Part shown: positions 11,401-24,024 of the stretch, piece after piece
Layout of the letters: the number at the start of each line of letters is the position of its first letter
Position numbering within the stretch: position 1 is the stretch's first letter
Assembly: GCF_000313135.1 (NCBI RefSeq)
Contig: NW_004457712.1
Span: 89,675 to 153,674, forward strand
Length of the DNA stretch: 64,000 bases
Source: Acanthamoeba castellanii str. Neff
Taxonomy: Eukaryota; Discosea; Longamoebia; Acanthamoebidae
Reading direction: 5' to 3'
Made by a program: the position numbers and the translations under genes
The notes under the pieces: generated by a model
What the model was told of the DNA's origin: nothing
Database searches by the model: none
Seen by the model: only the letters and a program-made list of their open reading frames with translations

Positions 11401-14400
11401 AAACAGGGCAAGCTCCTCACGTTGCTTGTTCTCAACAAGGCCCTCGCCCTCGACAGGAAGGATGGCCAGGGCAAGAAGAGGAACCCGATCCGCGAGACGC
11501 TGTTCAAGGTCCTGCAGGACCACTGCTCGCTGTCCGATTTGCTCTCCGGCAACGGCATCACCTACCAGGAGGCCAGCAAGTTCACTCAGGACCTCTCCGC
11601 CACTCTCGAGTCGGTACGGCACACAGAGCGATGTGAGCGTGCGAGCGCTTACCACAACCGCTTCGCTTACTCTCTTTCTGTTTCACTTCACTTGAATCGC
11701 CAGGGCGTTCCTTCACGTGAGCTGTTCGAGCACTTCCTGTTGGCGGTGAGGCCTTACTTCTACCCCGTGGGCAAGCCCGAAGAGGAGAAGAGGCAGGCCG
11801 AGCACGCGCTCTACCTGTTTTGCCTTCACAACATCACCGACTCCTTCGCGCCGAAGCCCACCGACAATGAGGTGAACCTCCTCCCCCCCGCAACCCCACT
11901 CCTCTTTCACTACAGTGCGAGGCAAAGATGATGCTAGCGATTTCGACTACACAGGGTCGTAAGGGAAGCAATTCCCTTATGGCCACTGCCGACAACCTCA
12001 TGACTTTACTCTGATTTGCCTTTCTATTATTATCGCTCGTGCTGGTGGCTGCAAGAGTGATTTGCATGTGCTGACCCTCGTCTCCGTTTAACACACATAC
12101 AAACAGTTCTCGCTGATTCGGGAGCTCTTCATTCTGTTCATTTCGTCGCCTTCGTTCGACCTGTTCGCTCCGCACATCAAGGTCCTGGCCTCGCGCATCT
12201 CCGCCGTGACTTCGCTGCCGCTCTTCCTCTCCTCCTTCCTTGCCGATCGCGGTACGTGCCTTCAATCATCCACGCCCACCCCCGCTTTTGCCTGACTGGG
12301 TTCTCGTTTCCGCCACTTGCAGAGGACAAGGTGTTGTTCGAGGACCATCCGCTGCTGGTGCAGACGAGGTGCATCAAGCTGCTCAACACGTATCTGATGG
12401 CGTTCCTCCCGGCGTCCACCGGCAAGGACAATGCCGCGGATGCTGGCACCGGCCAGATGGACCTCGAAGCCGACAAGAATAAGAAGAAGAAGAACAAGAA
12501 GGCCGCCATCGGTGCGGAGCACATGAAGGCACTGAAGGACCGCGAGCCGGAGCTGCACGAGACTCTCGTGCGCTTCTTCGTCGGCCTCGAGAACGACGAC
12601 AAGGAGATCCGCGTGTCGAGCTTCTTCGCGCTGTCGACCCTCACCACCCTGTTCTCCTGCCTGTCCGCCACCTCGGCCACCTCCAAGCTGCTGGCCAAGT
12701 TCCTCCACACGATCGCCACCCGCAAGGCCGACTTCATCCACGACAAGACCTTCCTGCGCAAGCTCTTCGGCCGCCTGCTGAGCGAGGAAACTGCCGCCGC
12801 CTCTGCCGAGGAGAAGAAGGACGTGCACCACATCCTGGCCGATAGCTTCACCGCCGAGGAGAAGGCTTCGCTCCGCGCTTTCGTGTTCGGCTTCGTGCTC
12901 CCGCGGGAGAAGACGCCCAAGTATCTGCGCCTCTTCCTGCTGCACCTGCTGCGCGACGTGGCCGCGCCCGAGCTGGTCGCCATCTCGCACGACATCGTCC
13001 ACGACTCGATGACCAAGCTCGCCAAGGGCCAGGCCCTCAGCTACTTCGATGCCAACCTCCTCCAGGTGGTCCTCACCTCCTCGCTCAAGCCGACAACCGT
13101 CGCCACGTTCAACCGCTGCGAGGGAGCCAAGGAGAGCAAGGGCGAGCTGCGCGAGGGCACCAAGTACCTGGCCGCCTTCCTCGAGGCGCTCAAGTCGCCC
13201 GCGTCGATCACCTTCAGCGACAGCGACCAGATCACGCAGCGCACCGAGTTCCTCGTGGACTACGTCTCGCCGCGACTCTGCATCCTCAAGAGCCTCGTCG
13301 AAACCAACGGCTTCCACTTCATGGCCGGCCTCTCGCTCGCCAACAAGAAGGTGCTCTTCATGCAGTTCATCGAGATCCTCCTCGAGTCGTCCTACATCCC
13401 GGTGTCGCCCAGCGCCGAAGCCGCTCAGGCCGACGAGGGCAAGAAGCTGAAGGACATCGATATCAACGTGGTGGATACGAGCAAGACCATCATCAAGTCG
13501 ATCATCCGCGCAATGAACCTCTCGTCCGATCTCATCCTCCGGTGTCTGCAGGAGCAGATCACCATCGCGCGCAACAGGACCAAGTCCAGCCAGCGCAAGG
13601 AGACCAAGACGGCCGGTGCCGACAACGCGAGCGCGGTCGGCAAGAAGTCCAAGTCCCGGCGCACGGCCGACGAGGATGAAGACGGCGAGGAGGAGGAGGA
13701 GGCCGAACAAGCGTCAGCCAAGAGGGCGCGCGTGTGTACCACCAAGGAGCAGGAGCAGGAGGCCGAGAACGAGAAGGTCGCCGCGGCCAAGTCTGCCGAG
13801 GAGAGGAAGAAGGAGCTGCTCGTGATGCAGCGCCTCAACCTCATCCTGGAGATCATCCTCTCGCAGGTCCCCTTCGTCCAGGACAAGCCCGTCCTGCTCC
13901 AGCCCCTCGCCACCCTGCTCGACATCCTTGTTCAGGGCCAGAAGAGGGAGGCCTCGCCCGAGGAAGGTATGCCTGCCGCGCCCATTGGTGTGAAGCAGCT
14001 GTTGGTATCTGAGCCTCGCTCATTGCATTGTGTGTGCGCCTCGCGTGCGCAGAGGACAACGAGTACACGAAGCAGCTCATCCTGTCGTGCCTGGAGAGCA
14101 TCACGCAGCACATTTACGTCGATTTGCACCCCAAGGCCCAGCAGGATGCGATGGACACCGAGGAGCGAACGGCTGCGACCACCAAGAAGGCGCAGACCAT
14201 CGAAAAGCAGTACAAGGGCGCACCGGAGACCATTGTCCAGTGCATCCGAGGTGCGTCAGACCCGCCTTGGCCGTTGCTTCTTCCGCGTTCTTGTCCGCCG
14301 CTAATGCGACTTTTTTCCGGCTCCAGTTACCAGCAACACCCGCACGCAGAACAAGGCCCTCCTTGCTCTCGGCGCTGTGGCCACGCTCTACCCGGACCTG

Positions 14401-17400
14401 GTGCTGCGTCACGTGATGCCCGTGTTCACGTTCATGGGCGCGTCGACAATCAGGCACGACGACAACTACACGTTCACGGTCATGCAGAAGTCGCTCCGCG
14501 CCATCCTGCCGTCCATGGTCAAGCAGGGCGGCATCGGTGTGTCCGACGTGCTCCGTATCTTCGTCGACAACTTCCAGCACGTGCCTCTCCACCGTCGCCT
14601 CCACCTCTTTGCGTCGGTGCTCCAGACCCTGTCCCTCAAGTACCTGCCGGACCTTCTCCTTCTGTTCCTCGTCAAGCACATCACTCAGGTACCCCCCCCC
14701 AGTACCTCCGCCTTCAGGCCCGCACACGCTCACCTTTTCATTCGCGCTGCTGCACCGACAGGGGCCGCAGGAGCAGACCCAGAAGAAGCTGGACCAGTCG
14801 GTCTCGATCGACGAAAGCGATCTCGTCGATCTTGAGGTGAGTCATCGCCTTCTCGTTCCCGCCACACAACAGCACGCTCTTCTGAACCTCATTTATGCTG
14901 TGCCCCAACACAGGAGGAGACAACCATCCCTGGCTTCTGCCACAGCCTGTGCGAGAAGGTGCCCGTTGCGGACCTGTGCTCGGCATTCGTGCCTCTCGTG
15001 GAGATCATCACCGACAACCTCGAGGAGAAGACCTCCGACATCGCCAAGTACTACGATAAGAGGTACCTGCTGCATGTGCATCTCTCCTGTTCGTCGATGT
15101 GACGCACGTGTGGGTGACCTCACCGCATTACACCACTTTTTCCACTCCCACAGCAAGATGACGAGGGCCCAGAACATCGAGCTGGAGCGCACCGTGATCG
15201 ACTTCATGCTGGACCACTTCGCCTCAAAGCCGTTCCTCAACTCGCTCCTCAACCTCAATCCCACCCTCATCCGTTCCATGCAGCCCATCTACTTCTCTCT
15301 CTTCAAGCGCACCCTCGCCTACGCCCAGCAGTGTGCCAACCACGCCGTACGATCCCCCCCGGCCTCATGCTGGGCATTCCTCACTTGGTGGCCGTCGGTT
15401 CGTTTTGCTTACATTGGCGCCTTGCTTATTACTTCCAACAGAACGAGCTTAAGGGCAAGAAGGGCAAGAAGGTGAAGGCTCAGGTCGAGCTGTGGACCAA
15501 CCAGACCCAGGGCTCGTATGAGGTCATCCGCATGCTCAACTCCTTCATGTCGACGCCCATGTTCATCGAGACCGTGTCCGATCTCCTGGTCCACCCCGAT
15601 TCTCAGGTATGCCACCTTCCATCGCCCCTCTTTCCCCCTTTCACACTTCTAACCGCGGGGCGCGCACATGCCACACACACAGATGCGTCAACGTGCTCTC
15701 GAGCTGTTCAACGAGAAGGTCGAGGAGCAAAAGTCGCTTCAGGAGAAGAAGAAGGCCGGTGACGAGGGTCTGGCCAACTCCACGAAGCTCTTCCTCGACA
15801 TGGTGCCCAAGCTCACCAACATCATCAAGGACAAGGACATGGTACGCCCATCACCGCTACGTCCCCGCCTTCTGTGTAGCTTGGTCTCCTAAACAGTGTT
15901 TTGCGTGCAGGCCGAAGACATGAGCCTCACGAAGCAGACGGCCCTCCTGTCGCTGGAGATGCTGTCGCGCACCTTTGCGGCGACCTACCCGACTCATTTC
16001 CTCGGTGCCACGTTCGACGTCGTGTCGGCTGCCATGCGCCACGCCAACCCGTCCGTGCAGGGCTCGGCGCTCATCTGCCAGGCCGCCATCTGTCTCCAGC
16101 TGGGCGCCAAGATGGTGCCCAAGATCCCCAAGTTCATGCCGCAGGTCGTCGTGCTGCTCAAGAAGATATTCGCGCCTGCCAAGACCGACGAAGCGACGGA
16201 GGAGGCTCTCGTCAAGGACGGTAAGCTGCTCTCTCTCTCTCTCTCTCTTGTTAGCCGCACAGTCGCCGTCGCTCGCATGGCAACTGGTCTGACTCGTTTG
16301 AATTCCCCTTTGGTGGTGCAGATGCCAATCTCAAGCTGCTGCAGGTCAGCGCCCTGTCGGCGCTGGAGGTTACCATCGATGGCATTGGTCAGTTCCTCAG
16401 CCCCTACCTCCGCGACATCATCCAGACCGTGGTCCCCATTCCCGACCACTACTCCACACCCCAGGTACCGCATGGCCCTGTTCTTTTCTGTTCTACTTCT
16501 CCTCCTTCACTTTTGAGCCTTGTCGCCAATCATCGTCTGTTTGTTCGACAACAGATCGTGGCCAAGGTGGGCAGCGTGCTGTCGGTGCTTGCCACCAAGG
16601 TGGAGGCCCGCTTGGTGCTCCCGCCCATCTACCTCTCCTCTCAGTTCTTCAAGCAGGCTGCTCCTTCGGTACGTTTTCGACACTCCCCATTGTCATGTTG
16701 TTATGGATCATTCATTGCCTCGAATGTTAACCGTACTACGTCCGCCGTGTACTGAGCAGACCCTCAGCCGGTTCGCGTCGTGGGTCGGCAGCGTGCTCTC
16801 CGGAATGGCGCGCGATACGGTGCAGACGCATCACGACCGCCTCTTCAAGTTCTTCCTCGACTTCTTCGACTACCGACGCCTCTCGCACGTTCACGAGAAG
16901 ACGAAGAAGGACGTGAAGCTCGAGAAGGAGGTGGCGTCGGTGGAGGACTCGTTCATCGACGCGTTCCTCCACATGGTGATGAAGCTGAGCGAGCTCACCT
17001 TCAAGCCGCTCTTCCTGCGCGTCACCCACTGGACCACCGACGTCGTCGACGCCAAGGCCGGCGAGGCTCAGTCCTCGACCTTCCCCCGCCTCTTCTTCTT
17101 CTGGCGTCTCGCCAACGCTCTCGCCGACAAGCTCAAGGCACGCGCTCCCCCTCCGCCTCCTTACCTTACTTATTCCCCCATCGCCCCATGCTGACGTCAT
17201 GCTGTGTCACCACTGTGCAGTCGATCTTCGTGCCGTACTACGGCTACCTGCTGGATGACGCGGTGGCGTACCTCACCGGCACCAAGGATGTGTTCGGCGA
17301 GAAGGAGGAGAGCGACGACGAGGAGAGCGACGAGGATGCGGTGCAGATCATCAAGTCGTCTGCCAAGAAGGCGACGACGTCCGAGAAGGCGGTCGTCAAG

Positions 17401-18212
17401 GCGGTCGTGCCCGAGAAGCTGCGCGTGGAGCAGAAGAACGAGTTCCTTTCGCTCATCTTGGCCTCCCTCCACAAGTGCTTCCTTTACGACGCCGAGAACT
17501 TCATCACCCCGGAGAAGTTCGACCGGTACGCGTCCCTCCCCCCTTCTTCCGATCTTTCCCGTGTAATGTGTGAGTTGCTCTCGCCGTGCTCACAATCACC
17601 GTCATCGCTTGTCGACGCGCGGTGCAGTCTTGTGCCAGCGCTGGTCGCCCAGATCGAAAACAACACCGGCTCGGTGAAGGACTACCAGGCTCGCGTGACG
17701 GAGCATCTCATTCCAGCCATCTCCCAGCTGGCCATCAACGTCGGCGACGACGTACGCTCCCCCCCTCTCTAATCCACCACGTTTGCTTTCGTTCTCTCGT
17801 CGTCCTGGGCTTTGGCTGACATCGCCCATCCCTACATCCCGTGCGCAACGACAACAGAAATTGTGGAAGACCCTCAACCACCAGGTGTTGCTCACCACGA
17901 GGAGCAGCGCCGCTCCGGTCCGCTTTGCCGGTCTCAAGGTGGTGGAGGCCTTCTACCAGCGCCTCGGCGAAGAGTTCCTTCCCCTCCTGCCCGAGGTACT
18001 TGCGTCGCCCGTGTGTGTGTATTGTGTGTTGTGTGTGTTGCGTAATACTGACCTCTCCTCTCTTTGCTTCTTCGCGAACACAGACCGTTCCGTTCCTCGC
18101 GGAGCTCATGGAGGACAGCGCGATGGAGGTGGAGCAGCTGTCGCAGGAGGTCATCGCCCTCATCAACAAGTACCTGCCCGAGGGCGAGTCCATCGCCTCC
18201 TACTTCCAGTAA
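8450..18212 (+). CDS. UTP10: HEATR1/UTP10-like U3 snoRNP (t-UTP) protein
   Basis: Twenty-eight exons join in frame to about 2445 residues. The first is 8450-8817, the longest 12323-13966, the last 18084-18212. The start reads MASILQLQLNQRR, followed by ASLLFD, LSPYFLLKPAHKAIEWLLRRYQ and LPYHETALFVRVVRLCKL, the N-terminal HEATR1/Utp10 signature. Near the end SIFVPYYGYLLD marks the BP28 C-terminal region. Most of the length is alpha-helical HEAT-type repeat. Charged insertions occur at about 12470-12500 and 13590-13800 (poly Lys/Glu/Asp). In the nucleolus the protein belongs to the t-UTP/UTPA complex for rDNA transcription and 18S pre-rRNA processing. It is longer than the human (about 2100) and yeast (about 1770) forms as I remember them. 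Intron 24 (17138-17220) starts with GC. Individual exon edges may be off by a few bases. Confidence 0.92.
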
Positions 18213-18650
18213 ACGACTTGCTCTCCCCTATCTTCCCTCGCACAGGAAAAAAAATACATTCCGTGCATTCCAACCAAAATACCAACCAGCAGTCGCGTTG
18301 CTTTTCTTTGATTTGACGAACTGCCAAGAAGGAGAAGGCCACGAAAGAGAACGGAAAGGCGAACTCGATTTGCAGCTCGTTCTGTCGTCCCTCCACCTCG
18401 TTTTTCATTCCTCGCGTGCCCCCCCCCTCGGCCTCCCTTCGTTCTCCGCGATTCGTAGGCCAACGGTCAGGTGGTGCGTTGGCTGTAGAACAAACCCCAA
18501 CTTGGTCGAGCGCCACAAAGTAATCGACGTCGAGAGGAAGAAGAAGGAAGGAGAAAGAGAAGAGGAGGAGGAAGCGCGGTAGAAGCAGATTCGGCCAACT
18601 TCGTTAATTCCTATCGAAAGCGAATTTATAGATAATCAAACCAGCCCATC
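18213..18650. other. Spacer, UTP10 3' side and kinase promoter
   Basis: About 440 bases between genes on the same strand, purine-rich toward 18530-18580 (GA repeats). It probably holds the UTP10 3' UTR and the kinase promoter. No gene seen. Confidence 0.45.
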
Positions 18651-21600
18651 ATGGCGGATCTGTTCGGGGAGAACCCGACAAGATATATCAAATCGTCGAA
18701 GAACTCGGACGAGGGTACGACTGCCCCCCCCCTTTCTATCAACGAAAAGCGATTTCGTTCTTCGTTCTTTGCCCCCCCCTGCCGTGGCACCGCGCACCTT
18801 GCCTCAACCGCTGCTCCCTGCCTGCTGGCTATGCACAGACAATTCGGCAAGGTGTTCAAAGGACTCAGAAAAGATGACGGCGAGGTGGTCGCTATCAAGA
18901 TACTCACCATCGGTACCGCCCGTCTCCCCCCTCTCCTTTTGCGCCGGTGTGCACGCCCCTCGCTCTGCGGCTGCCTGCTGACGTTTGGTCTCCCCGTCGA
19001 TCGTCACCTACGCCAGACGAAACGGCGGATGACGATACGTTTCGTTCGGTGGCGAAGGAGATCCAAATGCTGCGCGACTGCAACCACCCCAGCATCGTCG
19101 GATTCTACGGTGCCTACATCAAGGACAACGAACTCTGGGTATATATTTATATATCTCACATTTAACTTCACCCACCTAGCAATAGCATCGATGACTCATC
19201 ATCATCATCACCATCTTCTTCTTCATGATGATGGCGTGATAGATCATCATGGAGTTCTGCGATGCCGGCAGCTGCTCGAAGATGATGACCAAAATGGGCA
19301 AGAACTTTCTCGAGGAGGAGATCGCGGCGGTACGGCGGCATCTCCATTTGAAAACGAACGAACCAACTACAATGCATTCAATCATCAGACCGACTGACGA
19401 GGCCCGTCGTGGTCGTGGTCGTGGCCTGCGGGCGTGAGCAGGTGGTGTATCAGGTGCTGCAGGGACTGGAGTACCTGGCCAATGCGCGTAAGATGCATCG
19501 CGACATCAAAGCCGACAACCTGCTCCTCAAGTCCTCGGGCGAGGTCAAGATCGGTCAGTGCCGCAACCGCCCTCCTTCACCGCTTTCGCTTTCGTTCTTT
19601 CTGTCGTCCTTCGTTTTTTTTACGTTTTTATGCATTGGTGGCTGACCTTTTCGTGCCTGTTCAGCTGACCTGGGCGTTGCGGCGCAGCTGAAGAACACGA
19701 TGGACTTTCACAAGACCGCCACCGGTACCGCTTCAGCCGCAGCCGTTTCCCCCCCCCTGTCTTTGTCGTTGAGCGGTCGATCTTACGCTGCTCTCCACCA
19801 GGAACCCCGTATTGGATGGCCCCGGAATTAGTCAGCGAGACTCGATACAATTCTAAAGTCGACGTGTACGCCTCTCTCTCACCCTCTCCCCACCTGCTTG
19901 TCCGCCGGACGTACCGGGTAGGTAATTGATTATGTGGATGGTGGTGGTGGCCGTGCAGGTGGTCGCTTGGCATCAGCGCAATAGAGCTGGCCGAGCGCAA
20001 GCCACCACTATTCGATTTTGTCCCCATGCGGGTACCTCTTTTCTCCCGCGTTCGAGTTTACTAGTCGTGGAAGGAAGCTCACCAAGAGGATTGCAATCGG
20101 TTGACACAACACACAACACAACACACAACACACACAAATAACCCACACAACACAACACACACACACACACACACGATAGGCGCTCTTCATGATCGCGCAG
20201 CAGACGCGACCACCACCGACGCTCTCCAAACCGGGCGATTGGAGTGCGGAGTTCAATGACTTCATAGCCAAGACCCTCGTCAAGGACCCCGAGAGCCGTG
20301 CCTCGGCCACGGAGCTTCTCGAGGTTGGCCTTCATGTGCCGAACACATGTTGCCATTCTCCTTGCGCACATGAACTCTTGAACTTACCTCAGACGTCTCT
20401 CTCTCTCTCTCTGCGTGCGTGCGTGTGTGACCCTAGCATCCGTTCATCGCAAAGGTCAAGCCACGAAGCAAGGAGATCGTCGCGGGGCTCGTGCAGCGGT
20501 ACAACAGAGTAATGACAGAGAGGCGAAACCAACGTGACGAAAAAAAGGTACTCTAGCCGCGAACACTTCACTGCACTTCCTCTCTTTCTCTTCTCTCGAC
20601 TTGGGGCGCAACCGAATTTCAAATTGCCCCACGCGCACGCACGCTCACGCTGACGCGCATGCAGGAGCAAGTGCGTATACTCCTCACATCATTCTCAGTT
20701 TCCCTTAATGCGAAGAGATTGAATTTGGAGAGGGAAAAGGATAAGATTGTGAGGGATGGGTATGCGGAAGACGAAAGCGACGAGGACGGTGAAGGCGATA
20801 GCGACGAAAAGAACGAAATCGAAAGCGGAGCGAGACGGAAAAAGAGAGAAAGCGACGAAGACAACGAAAACGAAGAGGACGCGGATGACGATGAAGAAGG
20901 CGGCGCAAGAACGAAGAAAAAGAAGACGGTGTTGTTGGTGAGGAGGAAGGCGAAAACGGGCTCGCGCACGCCCAGTCCCGCCACGACGCCCGAGATCAAA
21001 GAACGAAAAACAATACGACAGCGACTCAAAGTGCGAAGGCTGGCCGCGCGGGAGCAGAAAATGAAGACCCTCGACGACAATGACACCACTCGCACACCCG
21101 CCGTCGACGGCGTCGACGCCACTTCTCCCGTCTCGCTCTCCTCGTCCGCCTCCGCGACCGCCGCCGGTTCGGGCGCGACATCCTCGTCCGCCTCGCTCGG
21201 CTGGTGGCAGCGAACCGACAAGAAGCTGCGGTCGACCTTCAAGAAGCTCGACCTCACCGCCGCCACGAACAACAACAACGGAAGCCAGCTCAAGACGTCG
21301 AGGGACAGATCGCCAACAACGTCAGCCAGCAAGCCATCGTCGTCGCCGAAGCAGCCACCAACGCCGCGCGACCGCCGCGGCCGAAAGACCGGAGGCAGCG
21401 CGATCGCCGGACTGAATCCGTCATCGGCGACCAAGCGTCGGGCGGCGGCCAAGAAAAAGAAGACCACCGGCACCAGCGGCGCGAAGAAGAGCTCGCGGGC
21501 GAGGACCAAGTCGAAGTCGGAGGCGGAGCCCGAAGACGACGACGGCACGACGACCGGTTCAAACACGAACACGGAAGACGAGGAGGTGTCTACCACGGAT

Positions 21601-21747
21601 GGCGAAGGAGGAGGAGGAACGGGGCGAAGGCGCGGGTCGAGGGTGGTGGCCGAGGAGGGACCAGAAGCGGCGAGAGGGATGATGGGTCGGCTCGGACGAC
21701 GGTGGAGCCTCGTCTGCTTCCACCCGAGCGAAATCAACCGCGTGTAA
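18651..21747 (+). CDS. STE20-like serine/threonine protein kinase (frame break in exon 1)
   Basis: Exons: 18651-18714, 18839-18912, 19017-19138, 19243-19329, 19442-19553, 19665-19724, 19802-19865, 19959-20031, 20180-20323, 20437-20547 and 20665-21747. The kinase shows a Gly loop (ELGRGQFGKVFKG), Lys in VVAIKIL, IIMEFCDAGS, HRD-type MHRDIKADNLLL, DLG as the metal-binding Asp, the STE20 activation segment TGTPYWMAPELV, and ISAIELAERKPP. Such kinases act upstream in MAPK or Hippo-type signalling. The C-terminal 360 residues are very charged (Asp/Glu/Lys/Arg) and Ser-rich, with no clear domain. ATG 18651 gives MADLFGENP, but the next part of the kinase is in another frame; one extra base near 18674-18677 restores about 664 residues. 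It may continue into the DEP exons downstream. Confidence 0.82.
20104..20174. repeat. AC-rich microsatellite in kinase intron
   Basis: CA/ACACA-type simple repeat with scattered A insertions, lying in the intron just before the exon at 20180. Confidence 0.85.
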
Positions 21748-22261
21748 ATAGCAGCGACGTCAGCAGCGGGAAGAACGAAAGCGACGGCCAGAGGAAGAAC
21801 GAAAACGACGAATGGATTAGAGACGAGAAGAGACGAGGCGAAGCGGTGGGGATGGATCCAGCGATTCTCAACTCTCTTCTTCACCTCTCTCGCTCTTTTC
21901 TTTCTCTCTTTCACACCTCCACGCACCTCCACGCACCCACACCATAAACACCCAATCTCCATTTCCCACACCCTTTTCCTGCACACACCGCCACCGCCTC
22001 ACCACCACCCATCTTTGCGTGGTGGTGGTGAGACGTGGCGTGTGGTGTTCGCCACACACGCCAAGGCAGTGGCGCACACCAATTTTATGGCATTTCGTCC
22101 CAAGGGTTGTTTTCCACGGACGAATGCCCTCGCGCGCTGCCTCCCCGATCGCTTCGTTCCGCAGAACGATCGATCATTCCTCATCTCATCTCATTGCAAT
22201 CGTTCTTACTTTCTCATCTTCTTCTCTCTCCTCTGTATGTGTGTGTGTGCTCCTGCGACAG
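21748..22261. other. Stretch between kinase last exon and first DEP exon
   Basis: About 510 bases. It begins right after the TAA of the kinase frame and ends in a strong polypyrimidine tract and CAG acceptor (22259-22261). If GTGTAAAT at 21743 is a donor, the whole stretch is an intron and the two genes are one, since the phases match. Otherwise it holds a 3' UTR, promoter and an unseen first exon. Confidence 0.45.
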
Positions 22262-23866
22262 AAGACAGAGTCGGGATCGGGACTTTCGTCGCCGGACTCG
22301 GAGCTGGTCACGTGCGAGGTGTTCGAGCTGTGCGATCGGTGTGCGGTGTTCGCCGAGCCCAAGGCCTGGCAGGCCGCGCCCTGGCCGCCCTCTCCCGCCC
22401 AGAAGAAGGTCAAGCGCTCCGCCTCCGAGCGTACACTCATGGTACGTGACCACACACCGACCGCACATCACACAGCACCGCAACTCCTCAACACACCCAC
22501 GCACACACACACGCACACACACACGCACACGCACACACGCACACACACACGCGACACGCACAGGGCGGCCGTGGTTCGGGGATAGCGAAGATTGAGGTGA
22601 GCAAGATATCGGACCTGGTCCAGCTCTTGAAGGACCCCAAGGAGGGGCTCGTGCGGCGCACACGAAAGCTCAAAAAGCAGGAGTACAAGAAGGCCTTCGT
22701 CGGTATACGCATGCGACCATTGAAGAATCAGTCCATTCACGTCAACGCTCACATGTGTGTCGTGTGTGTCGTGTGTGTCGTGTGTCGTGTGGCGGTGTGT
22801 TCGCAGGGTCGGAGGCAGTGGAGTGGATGGTGACACGACTGCGAATCAATACGCGAAAGGCGGCCGTGCACCTGGGCGAAACGCTCATGCATCGGTACGA
22901 GGCAGCGCACACTCGACGTCTTTACACCCGCATTCGGATTGCATGCCACACGCGCTTACCCAAAGCTCCTCCAAACAGAGGCATCATCGAGCACGTGAGC
23001 AACTCGGAGCCCTTCCTCGACTCCAAGACGTCCTACTACCGATTTCGACCGGTTCGCACTGCTGGCCTCTCTGCCCCCGCCCCCCGCCCACAGGGTCCAC
23101 TGACTGTGTTTTGTTTCCCTGCGCTCACAGGAGAAGACGCGACAAATCAACGTGTGGTATCCCGACGAAAAGGTGCGTGCGTGCGATGCTCGATGTGTGT
23201 GTGTGTGCGTGTGCGATGGTGTGTGCGTCTTGCTTTTTACTCGGCTTACATATGCGTCGCCATTGCCAGATAACGTATCTCATCGACATGATGCGGCTCA
23301 ATCTGGAGTTCAAAACGCGGACGTGGCGCCTCACCAAGTACAAGAAGACGTTCAAAGGCGGCGACCTGGTCGACTGGCTAACCAAACACCTGAAGCTGTC
23401 ACGAGAGGACGCTGTCGCCTTTGGCGAGGTACGCAAGGCCCTCATCTATCGATCCAACATTGTTCTGCCCAGGCCTTCTCACCACCATCTTCTGCGCACC
23501 GTTCAGGAAATGATGCGACGATCGATCTTCCATCACGTCACATTCTCGGAGCCATTCGACGACGAGCCCAACCTCTTCCGCTTCTACCAGGTTCTCCTCG
23601 CTTGCCACGCTGCAGTGCTTACGAGGTCGTCAATCTCTATTTGGAGTGCTTTGCTCACGACTCCTATGTTCNCTTTTCAGGACGAGAAGAAGTACAGGAC
23701 GGCGACGAGAGCAAAGCTAAGGCAATCGACATTGTCGGCCGATCGGGTCAGAGGCCTCCAGAGCGCGCAGGGCAGCAGCGGATCGGGCAGCTTCTCTGGC
23801 GGCATGCGACCCGTCAACAAGGTCTCCTCCGGCCGCGACGTGCGCGAACGCTACCGCGATGTCTGA
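22262..23866 (+). CDS. Double DEP-domain protein (start not resolved)
   Basis: Exons 22262-22441, 22564-22702, 22807-22894, 22979-23051, 23131-23172, 23270-23428, 23507-23590 and 23681-23866 splice in frame. The first exon contains a possible CxxC pair (LCDRCAVF). One DEP module reads KKAFVGSEAVEWMV ... ETLMHRGIIEHV ... YYRF. A second reads KKTFKGGDLVDWLTKHL ... MMRRSIFHHVTF ... LFRFY. DEP domains bind membrane lipid or GPCR and G-protein partners and bring signalling proteins to the plasma membrane. The tail is Ser/Gly-rich and ends RERYRDV. No convincing ATG was found, so the protein is either missing a 5' exon or is the C-terminal half of the kinase encoded just upstream. The single N in the window (23672) lies in the last intron. 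Confidence 0.7.
22491..22552. repeat. CA microsatellite in DEP-gene intron
   Basis: Long CA/CACG dinucleotide run filling most of the intron between 22441 and 22564. Confidence 0.9.
22752..22792. repeat. Short tandem repeat GTGTGTC
   Basis: Several copies of a GTGTGTC-type unit in the intron 22703-22806. Confidence 0.8.
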
Positions 23867-24024
23867 CCATTTCCATCAACAAACAAACAAACGCTTGTAC
23901 ACAACTTCTCCTCCTTGGCTGTGATGCTTTTATTTCACAAAGAACTTATCTGGCAATGCCTTCTGATGGAGTGTTAGCAGAAGCAGAATTTGCTGTGATG
24001 AAGAAGAAAAAACATCGTGGTGCG

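Noticed and set aside
12262..13710. Minus-strand open frame of about 480 codons across UTP10
   Set aside because: It is the reverse of a long GC-rich exon; the translation is low-complexity and the plus strand has strong family motifs.
20619..21986. Minus-strand open frame of 455 codons
   Set aside because: Antisense of the charged kinase tail; composition only mirrors GAC/GAA-rich coding.
22491..22800. Repeats resembling an array
   Set aside because: They are CA and GTGTGTC simple repeats inside introns, without spacers; not CRISPR.
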